Source of the DNA: Streptomyces sp. CMB-StM0423
GTDB taxonomy: Bacteria; Actinomycetota; Actinomycetes; Streptomycetales; Streptomycetaceae
Direction of reading: 5' to 3'
Assembly (NCBI RefSeq): GCF_002847285.1
Contig: NZ_CP025407.1
Location: forward strand, 4,372,501-4,436,500
Length of the DNA: 64,000 bases
Positions 7,572 through 15,471 of this stretch are shown one piece after another; the stretch's first letter is position 1; every line of letters starts with the position of its first letter. Position numbers and translations under genes: made by a program. The notes beneath the pieces were generated by a model. The model was given only the letters and a program-made list of their open reading frames with translations, was not told the origin of the DNA and did no database searches.

Positions 7572-9038
7572 ATGAGCTCTTCCGCACATCTGTCCACCAC
7601 CTCGACGAAGTGGGACGCCCGCCTGTGGGGCATCCTGCTGACCGTCTCCCTCGTGGTCGGCCTCGACGCTCTCGACGTGTCGATGGTGGGGGTCGCCCTC
7701 CCCTCCATCCAGGCCGACCTCGGGCTGTCCACGAGCACCCTTCAATGGGTCGTCAGCGGGTACGTCCTCACCTACGGCGGACTGCTCCTCCTCGGCGGCC
7801 GCACCGCCGACCTCCTCGGCCGGCGGCGGGTGTTCCTCGTCGCCGTCGCGGTGTTCGCCGTCACCTCGCTGCTCGGCGGGCTGGTCGACGACGGCGGGCT
7901 GCTGATCGCGACCCGGCTGCTGAAGGGCGTCTCCGCGGCGTTCACCGCACCCGCCGCGCTCTCGATCATCACCACGACCTTCGCCGAGGGCCCGGCCCGC
8001 AACAAGGCGCTCGGGATCTTCGCCGTCTTCGGCGCCAGCGGCTACAGCGCGGGGCTCGTCTTCTCCGGCCTGCTGACCGAGGTCGGCTGGCGCTGGACCT
8101 TCTTCCTGCCCTTCCCCATCGCCCTGATCGCGCTCGTCGCCGCCTTCCGCGTGCTGCCCGAGGAGGGGCGCCCCGAGCGCACCGGCGGCTACGACATCCC
8201 GGGCGCGGTGACCGGCGTCGGCGCGATGCTGCTGCTCGTCTACACCGTCGTCGAGGCGCCCGAGGTGGGCTGGGGCGCGACCCGTACGCTGCTGCAGTTC
8301 GCCGTGGCCGCGGTGCTGCTGGCCGCGTTCCTCGCCATCGAGCGGCGCAGCAGCCACCCGCTGATCCGGCTCGGCATCCTGCGCTCCGGCCCGCTGGCCC
8401 GCGCGAACCTCGGCGCCGCCGTGTTCTTCGGCGGGTACCTGGGCTTCCAGTTCCTGGTCATGCAGTACCTGCAGTCCGTGCTGGGCTGGTCGGCGATGGA
8501 GACGGCGCTCGGCTTCCTGCCGGCCGCGCTGATCGTCGCGTTCGGCTCGCCGCGGATGGACTCGCTGATCGACCGGGTCGGCACCACGCGCACCATCGCG
8601 GGCGGCGTGGTGGCGCACCTGCTGGCGTACGTGCTCTTCCTCGCCATCGACCGGGACGCGCCGTACCTCGTCGGCACCCTGCCGAGCATGGTGCTGCTGG
8701 GCCTCGGCTTCATGCTGGCGTTCGCCTCGTTCAACATCCAGGCCACCGCGGGCATCCCGGACGACGAGCAGGGTCTCGCCGGCGGGCTGCTGAACACCTC
8801 GCTCCAGGTGGGCGGGGCGATCGGGCTGGCGGTCGTGACCGCCGTGCTCACCGCCAACGCGGAGGGCGCGACCGGCTCGCGGGCGCTTCTCAACGGCTTC
8901 GACCCGGCGCTGTACGTGGTCGCGGCCATGGCGCTGCTGGGCCTCGTCATCGCCCTCACCGGGCTCCGCGGGTCGCGGCGCCCGGAGCAGGAGCAGAAGC
9001 CGGTGGAGGACCGCGAGTACGTCTACGCGGCCGACTGA
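7572..9038 (+). CDS. DHA2-family (14-TM) MFS drug exporter
   Basis: The 488-residue, highly hydrophobic protein has family features: motif C-like early helix LDALDVSMVGVALPSIQADLG, motif A GGRTADLLGRRRVF in loop 2-3, and 14 predicted membrane segments. DHA2 pumps expel drugs or dyes by proton antiport. The ATG at 7572 is 15 bases beyond the operator cluster. Regulation by the divergent MarR is strongly suggested. A hairpin terminator follows at 9073. Confidence 0.9.
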   Translation: MSSSAHLSTTSTKWDARLWGILLTVSLVVGLDALDVSMVGVALPSIQADLGLSTSTLQWVVSGYVLTYGGLLLLGGRTADLLGRRRVFLVAVAVFAVTSLLGGLVDDGGLLIATRLLKGVSAAFTAPAALSIITTTFAEGPARNKALGIFAVFGASGYSAGLVFSGLLTEVGWRWTFFLPFPIALIALVAAFRVLPEEGRPERTGGYDIPGAVTGVGAMLLLVYTVVEAPEVGWGATRTLLQFAVAAVLLAAFLAIERRSSHPLIRLGILRSGPLARANLGAAVFFGGYLGFQFLVMQYLQSVLGWSAMETALGFLPAALIVAFGSPRMDSLIDRVGTTRTIAGGVVAHLLAYVLFLAIDRDAPYLVGTLPSMVLLGLGFMLAFASFNIQATAGIPDDEQGLAGGLLNTSLQVGGAIGLAVVTAVLTANAEGATGSRALLNGFDPALYVVAAMALLGLVIALTGLRGSRRPEQEQKPVEDREYVYAAD

Positions 9039-9072
9039 CCCACCGCCACGACCACGGGGAATCGGGGGTACA

Positions 9073-9105
9073 CGGATCCGGGCCGGCCAGGCCCGGGTCC
9101 GTTTC
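9073..9105 (+). terminator. Terminator hairpin after DHA2 exporter
   Basis: Arms of 11 bases (CGGATCCGGGC and GCCCGGGTCCG, one wobble) with a 7-base loop are followed by TTT, between the converging exporter and LysR genes. It can act in both directions. Confidence 0.7.
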
Positions 9106-9114
9106 CGTGCGCGG

Positions 9115-10032
9115 TCACCCCGCCGGGGCGCCGTCGTCCTCCTCCTCGTTCTCCTCCTCGTCCGGCGTTACCCCCAGGCTGTGGAGGAACGCCGCCGCGG
9201 CCGGGGACGGGCGGGTGCGGGGCCAGATGAGGCGTTCCTCCCGGGACGGGCCGTCGGCGATCCGCACGGTGGCCAGGCCCGGGAGGCGGGGGGCGAAGGT
9301 GCTGGGGAGGAGGGCGACCCCCAGCCCGGCCCGTACGAGATCCGCCATGAAGTCCATCGACGACACCTCGAAGCCCACCGTCCGCCGCAGCCCCGCCGCC
9401 GCGAACGCCTCCTCCGACTGCGCCCGCGCCGCCGTGCCCGCCGCGAAGTCGACGAACGTCTCCTCCGCCAGCCGCGCGAGATCCGTCTCGCCCGTGCCCG
9501 CCAGCGGGTGGTCCGGCGGCAGGACGGCCAGGTGCCGGTCCCGTACGAGGATCCGCTCGCGGACCTGCTGCGCCCGGAAACCCGCGGGGACGCCGAGCAG
9601 CGCCAGGTCGTACGTGCCCTCCGCGACCGCCCGCACCAGGTTCTCGCTCGCGCCCACCGCCAGGCTGATCCGCACCTGCGGGTACGCGTCGTGGAACTCC
9701 TTCAGCGCCGCCGGCAGGTCCACCGCCGCCACCGTCGGGATCGACCCGATCGCCAGCCGCCCGCGCACCTCCCCCGTCGCCGCCGCGACCTCCGCGCGGG
9801 CCCGCTCCGCGGCGGCGAGGGTGGCGCGGGCGGCGGGCAGGAACGCCTCGCCGGCGCGGGTGGGGCGCACCTGCCGGCTCGTACGGTCGAACAGCCGGGC
9901 GCCCAGCTCCCGTTCGAGCTTGCCGATCTGGTGGCTCAGCGCCGACTGGACGACATGGCAGCGCTCGGCGGCGCGGGTGAATCCGCCGGTGTCCGCGACG
10001 GCGACGACGTAGCGCAGTTGCTGCAGCTCCAT
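9115..10032 (-). CDS. LysR family transcriptional regulator
   Basis: The 305-residue protein starts MELQQLRYVVAVADTGGFTRAAERCHVVQSALSHQIGKLERELGARLFDR, a textbook LysR winged HTH, followed by the two-lobed periplasmic-binding-like effector domain (RGRLAIGSIPTVAAVDLPAAL and FMADLVRAGLGVALLPS) and a very acidic tail (EEENEEEDD). Alternative starts at 10041 and further up fall in a palindrome, so the ATG at 10032 is preferred. It diverges from an MFS transporter that it probably controls. Confidence 0.9.
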   Translation of the reverse strand: MELQQLRYVVAVADTGGFTRAAERCHVVQSALSHQIGKLERELGARLFDRTSRQVRPTRAGEAFLPAARATLAAAERARAEVAAATGEVRGRLAIGSIPTVAAVDLPAALKEFHDAYPQVRISLAVGASENLVRAVAEGTYDLALLGVPAGFRAQQVRERILVRDRHLAVLPPDHPLAGTGETDLARLAEETFVDFAAGTAARAQSEEAFAAAGLRRTVGFEVSSMDFMADLVRAGLGVALLPSTFAPRLPGLATVRIADGPSREERLIWPRTRPSPAAAAFLHSLGVTPDEEENEEEDDGAPAG

Positions 10033-10034
10033 GC

Positions 10035-10059
10035 GATCCATCGTGATACGAGATGGATC
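10035..10059. promoter_or_regulatory. LysR-type palindromic operator
   Basis: GATCCATC-N9-GATGGATC is a perfect interrupted palindrome with 8-base arms, placed three bases ahead of the lysR ATG and about 54 bases before the divergent MFS start. The spacing and position fit a LysR regulatory binding site used for autorepression and activation of the divergent gene. Confidence 0.7.
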
Positions 10060-10112
10060 AGATGACAACCATGTGTTGGACTCATCCATGGTGGTGGGCG
10101 GAGTCTGGGGTC

Positions 10113-11414
10113 ATGACAACGGACCCGGTATCACCGCGCGAGGAGCCCACCACCCTCGGCCGCGGCCTGCTGCTGCTCATGGCGACCGCCACCGGCCTGT
10201 CCGTGGCGGGCAACTACTTCGCCCAGCCCCTCCTCGACCTCATCGGCCGCGACCTGCACGTCGGCAGCACGCTGGCCGCGCTCGTCGTCACCGCCGCGCA
10301 GACCGGGTACGCGCTGGGCCTCATCCTCCTCGTCCCCCTCGGCGACGTGACCGACCGGCGGCGGCTGTCCGTCGGGCTCTTCGTCGCCACCGCCGCGTTC
10401 CTCGCGCTCACCGCCGCCGCGCCCAACGGGCCCGTGCTGCTCGCCGGTACGGTCCTCACCGCGCTGGCGTCCGTCGGCGCCCAGGTCGTCGTCCCGTACG
10501 CGGCCGGGCTCGCGGCGCCGGAGGAGCGGGGGCGGGTGGTGGGCGTCGTGATGTCCGGCATCCTGCTCGGCGGGCTGCTGGCCCGTACCGCCTCGGGGGC
10601 GCTGTCGGAACTCGGCGGCTGGCGCACGATCTACTGGGTCAACGCCCTGCTCATGACCGGCATGGCCGTCCTCCTCCACCGCCACCTGCCGCGGCTGCCG
10701 GCGGCGGGCGCGGGGATGGCGGGCATGTCGTATCCCGCGCTGCTGCGCTCCACGGTCGCGCTGCTGCGCGAAGAGCCGGTGCTGCGGCGGCGGTCGGCGC
10801 TGGGCGCGCTGTCGCTGGCCTCGTACAGCGTGCAGTTGACGGCGCTGACGTTCCTGCTGGCGCGGCCGCCGTACGGCTGGTCGGAGTCGGCGATCGGGCT
10901 GTTCGGTCTGGTCGGGGCGCTGGGCGTGGTGACGATGACGTTCGCGGGACGGCTCAACGACCGCGGCCACGTCCAGGCGGTGACGGGCGCGGGCGTGCTG
11001 CTGCTGACCGGCTCGTGGGTGCTGCTGGGGGTGGCGGGCGAGTCGCTGCCGTGGCTGGTCGTGGGCATCGTGGGCCTCAACGTCGCGCAGCAGGCGGTGC
11101 TCAACAGCAACCAGGCGGTGGTGTACGCGATACGCCCGGACGCCCGCAACCGCATCAACTCGGCGTTCATGACCAGCTTCTTCGCGGGCGGGGCGGTCGG
11201 CTCGGCGCTGACGTCGGTGGTGTGGGCGCGGGGTGGCTGGCAGGCGGTGTCGGCGCTGGGCGCGGTGCTGGCGGCGGGGACGGTGGTGCTGTGGGTGGCG
11301 GAGCGGGTGGGCGCTGCCCGGGGGGCCGCGCGTGCGGGTGCCGCCCGGGGCGTACGGGCCGGGGCGCGGCCCGTAGAGGACGGCCCCGAGCCCCGGCACG
11401 CACCCGTACGGTGA
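10113..11414 (+). CDS. DHA1-type MFS transporter
   Basis: The 433-residue protein begins MTTDPVSPREEPTTLGRGLLLL and shows about 12 hydrophobic segments, with LVPLGDVTDRRRLSVGLF as the loop 2-3 motif and an early NYFAQPLLDLIGRDL helix typical of arabinose-efflux/YdhP-like exporters. A basic, Ala/Gly/Arg-rich tail follows. The ATG at 10113 leaves the LysR operator outside the gene. The substrate is unknown. It ends 5 bases before the converging Clp-N gene. Confidence 0.85.
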   Translation: MTTDPVSPREEPTTLGRGLLLLMATATGLSVAGNYFAQPLLDLIGRDLHVGSTLAALVVTAAQTGYALGLILLVPLGDVTDRRRLSVGLFVATAAFLALTAAAPNGPVLLAGTVLTALASVGAQVVVPYAAGLAAPEERGRVVGVVMSGILLGGLLARTASGALSELGGWRTIYWVNALLMTGMAVLLHRHLPRLPAAGAGMAGMSYPALLRSTVALLREEPVLRRRSALGALSLASYSVQLTALTFLLARPPYGWSESAIGLFGLVGALGVVTMTFAGRLNDRGHVQAVTGAGVLLLTGSWVLLGVAGESLPWLVVGIVGLNVAQQAVLNSNQAVVYAIRPDARNRINSAFMTSFFAGGAVGSALTSVVWARGGWQAVSALGAVLAAGTVVLWVAERVGAARGAARAGAARGVRAGARPVEDGPEPRHAPVR

Positions 11415-11418
11415 CGGG

Positions 11419-12162
11419 CTACGCGCTGCCGCCGCCCTGCTGCAGCGGTGCCAGCGCCGCGGCGATGTGGGCCTCCGCCGCCGCGCGGTCGAGGCCGAGC
11501 CGGGAGAGCACGCCGTCGCCGTTCTCCTGCTCCAGCAGCGCCAGCAGGATGTGCTCCGTACCGATGTAGTTGTGGCCGAGCCGCAGCGCCTCGCGGAAGG
11601 TCAGCTCCAGGGCCTTCTTCCCCTCCGCGTTGTACGGGATCAGCTCCGGCACCGTGCCCTCCGCAGCCGGCGGCAGCGCCGCGGTGGCCTCCTGGCGCAC
11701 GGTGTCGAGGAGGATGTCCTGCGCCTTGATCGCCGCCCCGCCGACGGCGTCGGGCTCGGCGAGCAGCCCGAGGACGAGGTGGGCCGGGCCGATCTCGGTG
11801 TTGCCCGCGGCGCGGGCCTCGCTCTGGGACGCCATCACCACGTTCTTGGCGCGGGGGGTGAACCGGGCGAAGCCCTCGCTCGGGTCGAGCGTGAGGCCCT
11901 CGTCCGAGCCCTTGGTCACGAACCGCTTCTGGGCGGCCTGCCGGGTGACGCCCATGCTCTTGCCGATGTCGGTCCAGGACGCGCCGGAACGCCGCGCCTG
12001 GTCCACGAAGTGGCCGATGAGGTGGTCCGCGACGTCGCCGAGGTGGTCGGCGGCGACGACGGCTCCGGTGAGCTGGTCGAGGACGTCGGGGTGGACCTTC
12101 TTGATGGCCTCGATGAGGTCGTCGAGGCGTACGGGATGCGTGGAGCGGTCGGGTTCCGTCAT
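11419..12162 (-). CDS. Clp-N domain protein with HTH-like N-terminus
   Basis: The 247-residue protein has an N-terminal segment (WTDIGKSMGVTRQAAQKRF, about residues 62-82) that reads as a helix-turn-helix, then two Clp N repeats (FARFTPRAKNVVMASQSEARAAGNTEIGPAHLVLGLL and NAEGKKALELTFREALRLGHNYIGTEHILLALL) as in ClpC/ClpA adaptor-binding domains, without the AAA+ ATPase. This stand-alone type is common in Streptomyces; it may sense substrates for Clp protease or act as a regulator. A strong operator/promoter lies at its start. Confidence 0.85.
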   Translation of the reverse strand: MTEPDRSTHPVRLDDLIEAIKKVHPDVLDQLTGAVVAADHLGDVADHLIGHFVDQARRSGASWTDIGKSMGVTRQAAQKRFVTKGSDEGLTLDPSEGFARFTPRAKNVVMASQSEARAAGNTEIGPAHLVLGLLAEPDAVGGAAIKAQDILLDTVRQEATAALPPAAEGTVPELIPYNAEGKKALELTFREALRLGHNYIGTEHILLALLEQENGDGVLSRLGLDRAAAEAHIAAALAPLQQGGGSA

Positions 12163-12163
12163 G

Positions 12164-12213
12164 CTGACAACCGTAGGTTGACACCCCCGCGTGTGTCAAC
12201 CTTCGGTTGACAC
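12164..12213 (-). promoter_or_regulatory. Promoter and operator of the Clp-N gene
   Basis: Perfect 10-base arms AGGTTGACAC (12175-12184) and GTGTCAACCT (12193-12202) flank 8 bases, and a third GGTTGACAC half-site lies at 12205-12213. On the minus strand these supply a TTGACA -35 and a TACGGT -10 about 18 bases apart just before the ATG at 12162, so transcripts would be nearly leaderless. The site overlaps the last codons of the upstream metallophosphoesterase. Autoregulation by the HTH part of the Clp-N protein is a reasonable inference. Confidence 0.65.
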
Positions 12214-12954
12214 CGTACGGAAGTGGGTGGTCAGCCGGCCGTCCGCGTCCAGGACGTGGAACGCCACGGCGGGCGGCTGGTCGAGGTGGACGTGCTGATC
12301 GGCGTGCGCGCGCCGCTCCCAGGGCAGCCGGACGGTGTTGACGACACCGCCGGCGACGAGCAGCGGGCGGCCGGCGAAGGTGGTGGCGGCGGAGGTGTGG
12401 GCGTGCCCGGCGAGGAAGGCGGCCACCTGCCCGTGCCGCCCGGCCAGCTCGGCAAGGCGCTGAGCCCCGAACTGCCGGATCTCGTCGACGTACGGCACAT
12501 GCAGCTCGACGGGCGGATGGTGGAACGCGACCAGCACCGGCTCCCCCTCCGGCACCCGCCCCAACTCCTCCTCCAGCCACGCCAGCGTCTCGTCCCCGAG
12601 CCACCCCTCGGGCTTCCCCGGCACCGACGAGTCACACGCGAGCACCGTGAACCCCGGCCCGCGGTACACCTGATCGACGGGGGTCGCGGACTCCGCCTCC
12701 CCGAGCAGCCCGCTGCGGAAGGCGGCCCGGTCGTCGTGGTTCCCGGGAAGGACCAGCACGGGATGCCGCGACGCGAGCAGCTTGCGGGCGGTCGCGTACT
12801 CGTCGGGGGTGCCGTGGTCGGCGATGTCCCCGGTGACGAGGACGAGATCCAGGTCGTACGGCAGCTCCTCCAGGTACCCGGCGACGGCACGGGTTCGCCG
12901 GACACTGCGCTCGTCGTCGATGTGAACGTCACTGAAATGCGCAATCACGGCCAT
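12196..12954 (-). CDS. Calcineurin-like metallophosphoesterase
   Basis: The 252-residue protein has the full metal-binding set: FSDVHIDD (D-x-H), VTGDIADHG (GD), LPGNHDDR (GNHD), a later FHHP and GHAHTS (GHxH). These residues hold a dinuclear metal centre that hydrolyses phosphoesters; the closest described class is the cAMP phosphodiesterase CpdA/3',5'-cyclic-nucleotide type, but the substrate is not fixed by sequence. The ATG at 12954 follows a GGGAGGG ribosome binding site. The 3' end overlaps the promoter of the next gene. Confidence 0.88.
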   Translation of the reverse strand: MAVIAHFSDVHIDDERSVRRTRAVAGYLEELPYDLDLVLVTGDIADHGTPDEYATARKLLASRHPVLVLPGNHDDRAAFRSGLLGEAESATPVDQVYRGPGFTVLACDSSVPGKPEGWLGDETLAWLEEELGRVPEGEPVLVAFHHPPVELHVPYVDEIRQFGAQRLAELAGRHGQVAAFLAGHAHTSAATTFAGRPLLVAGGVVNTVRLPWERRAHADQHVHLDQPPAVAFHVLDADGRLTTHFRTVSTEG

Positions 12955-13080
12955 GGTGCATTCCCTCCCCGGCACGCCGCCCGGCGTCCCGCCCCACCGA
13001 CGCTACGACCCGCCCCGGGCGGCGGTGAACGGCCACTTCCACGCCGGTGGCCCGGCAGCGGGCCGGGCGGCGAAGGCCGG

Positions 13081-13285
13081 TGCGGGGCCGGACCGGTTGT
13101 GGGTGGGCCCGGTGGGCGGGGGCGAGGACTGGTGCGGGGCCGGACCGATCACGGGCGACCCCGGTCGGCCGGGGGGCGAAGACCCGTGCGGGGCCGGACC
13201 GGTTGCGGGTGGTGCCGGCGCGGGGGCGGAGGCCCGGTGCGGGGGTGCCCCGCATACGGGGGTGCCCCGCGTACGGGGGTGCTCG
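13081..13285. repeat. Short tandem repeats of about 53 bases (locus 1)
   Basis: The phrase TGCGGGGCCGGACCG recurs at 13081, 13133 and 13187, i.e. every 52-54 bases, followed by a shorter 17-base repeat (GGGGTGCCCCGC-rTAC) at 13245-13285. No reading frame with protein character spans it. A diverged, reverse-oriented array of the same kind occurs at 52180-52640. Confidence 0.7.
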
Positions 13286-13450
13286 CGGGGGCGGGGTGGG
13301 GGCCCGGTGCGTGGTGGGGCGGGGGCGGGGTGCTCTCGGAGCCGGGGGCGGCGGCGCGGTGGATGCACGGCCCTGGTCGCCGGACTGGCCGGCGTCGTGG
13401 GGAAAGCGGGCGTCGGGGTGGGCGGCGTGGAGGGTGAACGGCCCGACGTG

Positions 13451-14321
13451 GGTTTTGGAGCATTGGCCCCCCGGCGGCCGGAGCCCGGCCACGTCCCCGA
13501 AGGAACCGGCCCCGGCCGCAGCGGCGATCACACGTGACAGCCCGCGCCCGCCAGTGCCCGGAACCCGCGTTGCCCGGGGAAGCAACGCCCAACTCCCCGC
13601 CGCACCACGCACGTCCACCCGACCCCGGCGCTGTGCGGCGTCGACAGCGCAGCGCGTGCGTACCGCGGGGCGAAACTCCGGCTCCGGGGCCGGATCCGGC
13701 CCGGATCCGGGGGCGTTGCCCCGGGTTACGACTCAATCCCTCCCCTCGGGCGCCCGGGACGGCGGTTGCAGGGCCTCGGAGCGGCTGCGTGCGTGTCGGT
13801 GGGCGAAAGTCTGCCCGCGGGGGCGATTTGCCCCAGCTTGCTGGGAGGGTTGCAGCGAGTTTCGCCCGATCCCTTCTATTCGGAGCGTCCTTACGTCCAC
13901 AGGAACGCAAGTGCACGCGCCTGGGCGAAAGTCAGACTCAGGGGGTGATTTGTACGGGTTTCGCCCGCCGGATGTCGCGAGTTTGGTGCGCTTGCGTTCA
14001 ATCGGGGTGGCTCAGGCGGGGGCTGGCGCGTCTGGGCGGGCGAAAGTCGGCGCCTGAGGGCTGATTCGGCCCGGATCCAGGGGGTTACCGCGAGTTACGG
14101 CCCAGTTTCTCCGCTCCGGCGGTACGGACAGGGTCCCCGGCGGGGGATCGCGGGGCGGAGGCACGTCGTGCGGCGGGCGTTGGGCCTGGCTTCCCCGGGC
14201 AACGCGGGTTCCGGGCACTGGCGGGCGCGGGCTGTCACGTGTGATCGCCGCTGCGGCCGGGGCCGGTTCCTTCGGGGACGTGGCCGGGCTCCGGCCGCCG
14301 GGGGGCCAATGCTCCAAAACC
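13451..14321. repeat. 871-base block bounded by identical 133-base inverted repeats
   Basis: Bases 13451-13583 and the reverse complement of 14189-14321 match at every position I compared (both begin GGTTTTGGAGCATTGG when read inward and end at CCCGGGGAAGC); similarity fades gradually beyond. The 605 bases between hold the degenerate units listed separately and no credible gene. A third, diverged copy of the arm occurs at 51454. The geometry resembles a non-autonomous mobile element or a duplicated structured RNA/DNA element; no transposase or clear target duplication is seen. Confidence 0.8.
13657..14105 (+). repeat. Degenerate tandem units of 115-132 bases (locus 1)
   Basis: Four units are marked by GGGCGAAAGTC or close variants at about 13669, 13801, 13923 and 14038, each followed by GATTyGsCCC-like bases and a GTTACCGCGAGTTACG-like box (best copy at 14083). 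Unit lengths are not multiples of three, so the frame changes from unit to unit and coding is unlikely. GGGC-GAAAGTC-N-GCCC could form a small hairpin in each unit. The same four units in the opposite orientation lie at 51670-52130. Confidence 0.75.
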
Positions 14322-14662
14322 CCCGTACGGACCGCTCCCACGCGACACCGGCCCACCCCAACCCGGACCCCCCGACCCCGACAAGCCCTCACGTCCGCCA
14401 AGACCCGACCCCGGCGCCCGCGCCGGGCAGCCGTCGGCGCCGTCGCCGACGAAGAGATGCGGTGCGGGTCCGGCAGCCGCGAGGTTCCTTCCGGCCTGCG
14501 CGTCGACCTCGACGGACACGACGGGATGTGCCGTACCGGGTTGAGCGGGAAGAGGTCGCCGGTCTGGTGGCAGATCCCGCGGACTCGGCGTCGGGTGAGT
14601 GCAGGACGCGGTCGACCGGATCGGCACCGACGTGACCGGGTGTCTTCACGCCGTGCCTTCCT

Positions 14663-15073
14663 TCACTCCGTGTCTGTGTCGGCCGAAGAGAGCGTCCCAC
14701 AGGGGATCTTGAACACTGTCCAGACGACTTTGCCGATGCCCAGGCGGCCGGAGGTGCCCCAGTCGTCGGCGAGGGCGTCGACCAATTGCAGCCCGCGACC
14801 GCGGTCGTCGGTTTCCGCGGGCGTAAGGAGACGCGGCAGCGCGTCGCTCGCGTCGTGCACCTCGATACGTACGACGCCCTCGCCGACGGCAACATGCACA
14901 CGAAACTGGCGCCCCCGCGGGGTGCCGTGCAGCAGGGCGTTGGTGGCCAGCTCGGAAACACACAGGCGAATGTCGTCGGCGCGGTCGGCTGTGCCGACGA
15001 TGCCCGCAACAAAGTCGCGCGCTTTACCGATGGAGCCGGCACTTCTGATGAACCCGCGCGCGTAGGCGGTCAT
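14663..15073 (-). CDS. RsbW-like serine/threonine kinase/ATP-binding protein (HATPase_c_2)
   Basis: The 136-residue protein carries the GHKL N-box LCVSELATNALLHG and the G-box region DDRGRGLQLVDALADDWG, as in anti-sigma-factor kinases of the RsbW type. In Streptomyces such proteins are commonly encoded next to XRE regulators like the one two genes upstream. Its start overlaps the stop of the 120-residue gene by 4 bases (ATGA), so the two are translationally coupled. The partner sigma or anti-sigma antagonist is unknown. Confidence 0.85.
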   Translation of the reverse strand: MTAYARGFIRSAGSIGKARDFVAGIVGTADRADDIRLCVSELATNALLHGTPRGRQFRVHVAVGEGVVRIEVHDASDALPRLLTPAETDDRGRGLQLVDALADDWGTSGRLGIGKVVWTVFKIPCGTLSSADTDTE

Positions 15074-15432
15074 GGTGCGAACCCCGTTCCGGGTGGAGCC
15101 GGGCTATGGCCGCTGCGCTGCTCGGTGGGCCAGGGGTGGGGAATCAACCCCGGCGGAGGCATGACGGATTCGTTCAGCGTCATGCCGTCGGGAGCGTCGT
15201 CCTCGTGCGGCTGAAGGTCATCCAGGCGCGCCACCCACGCCTCGCCGCCGTTCGGCGGGCATACGTGGTAGACGTGCGTGCCGGTGTCCTCCGGTATGGC
15301 GATCACGACACCGGCACGGCGCTTGGCCGTGTCCCACACGGCATCTCCGCGCCGGGGCGTCCATCCGGCAGCCATGTCTGCCAGCGCCCGGCGCCGGGCG
15401 AAGTCCTGCGGTGTTCGTCTCCGTGCCGCCAT
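15070..15432 (-). CDS. Small hypothetical protein in XRE/ATPase operon
   Basis: The 120-residue protein has an Arg-rich N-terminus, a central AGWTPRRGDAVWDTAKRRAGVVIAIPEDTGTHVYHVCPPNGGEAWVARLDDLQP segment that looks like a small beta-barrel, and a Pro-rich tail. I recognise the type from Streptomyces XRE/ATPase clusters but not a function. It overlaps the ATPase gene downstream by 4 bases and lies 39 bases after the XRE regulator, so the three probably form one operon. Confidence 0.7.
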   Translation of the reverse strand: MAARRRTPQDFARRRALADMAAGWTPRRGDAVWDTAKRRAGVVIAIPEDTGTHVYHVCPPNGGEAWVARLDDLQPHEDDAPDGMTLNESVMPPPGLIPHPWPTEQRSGHSPAPPGTGFAP

Positions 15433-15471
15433 GCAACAGACGGTAGGCAGTCAATTACCCATCACTATGAA

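Noticed and set aside
13081..13285. Possible CRISPR array
   Set aside because: Units are degenerate and directly adjacent with no unique spacers of regular size, and no cas genes are nearby.
13451..14321. Intact insertion sequence
   Set aside because: There is no transposase frame between the inverted repeats and no clear target duplication at the ends, so only a non-autonomous or decayed element can be proposed.
13003..14635. Several overlapping frames of 100-330 codons in the 13-14.6 kb block
   Set aside because: The same DNA words are translated in all three frames in successive units, composition is Arg/Pro/Gly, and unit lengths are not multiples of three; the block is non-coding repeat.
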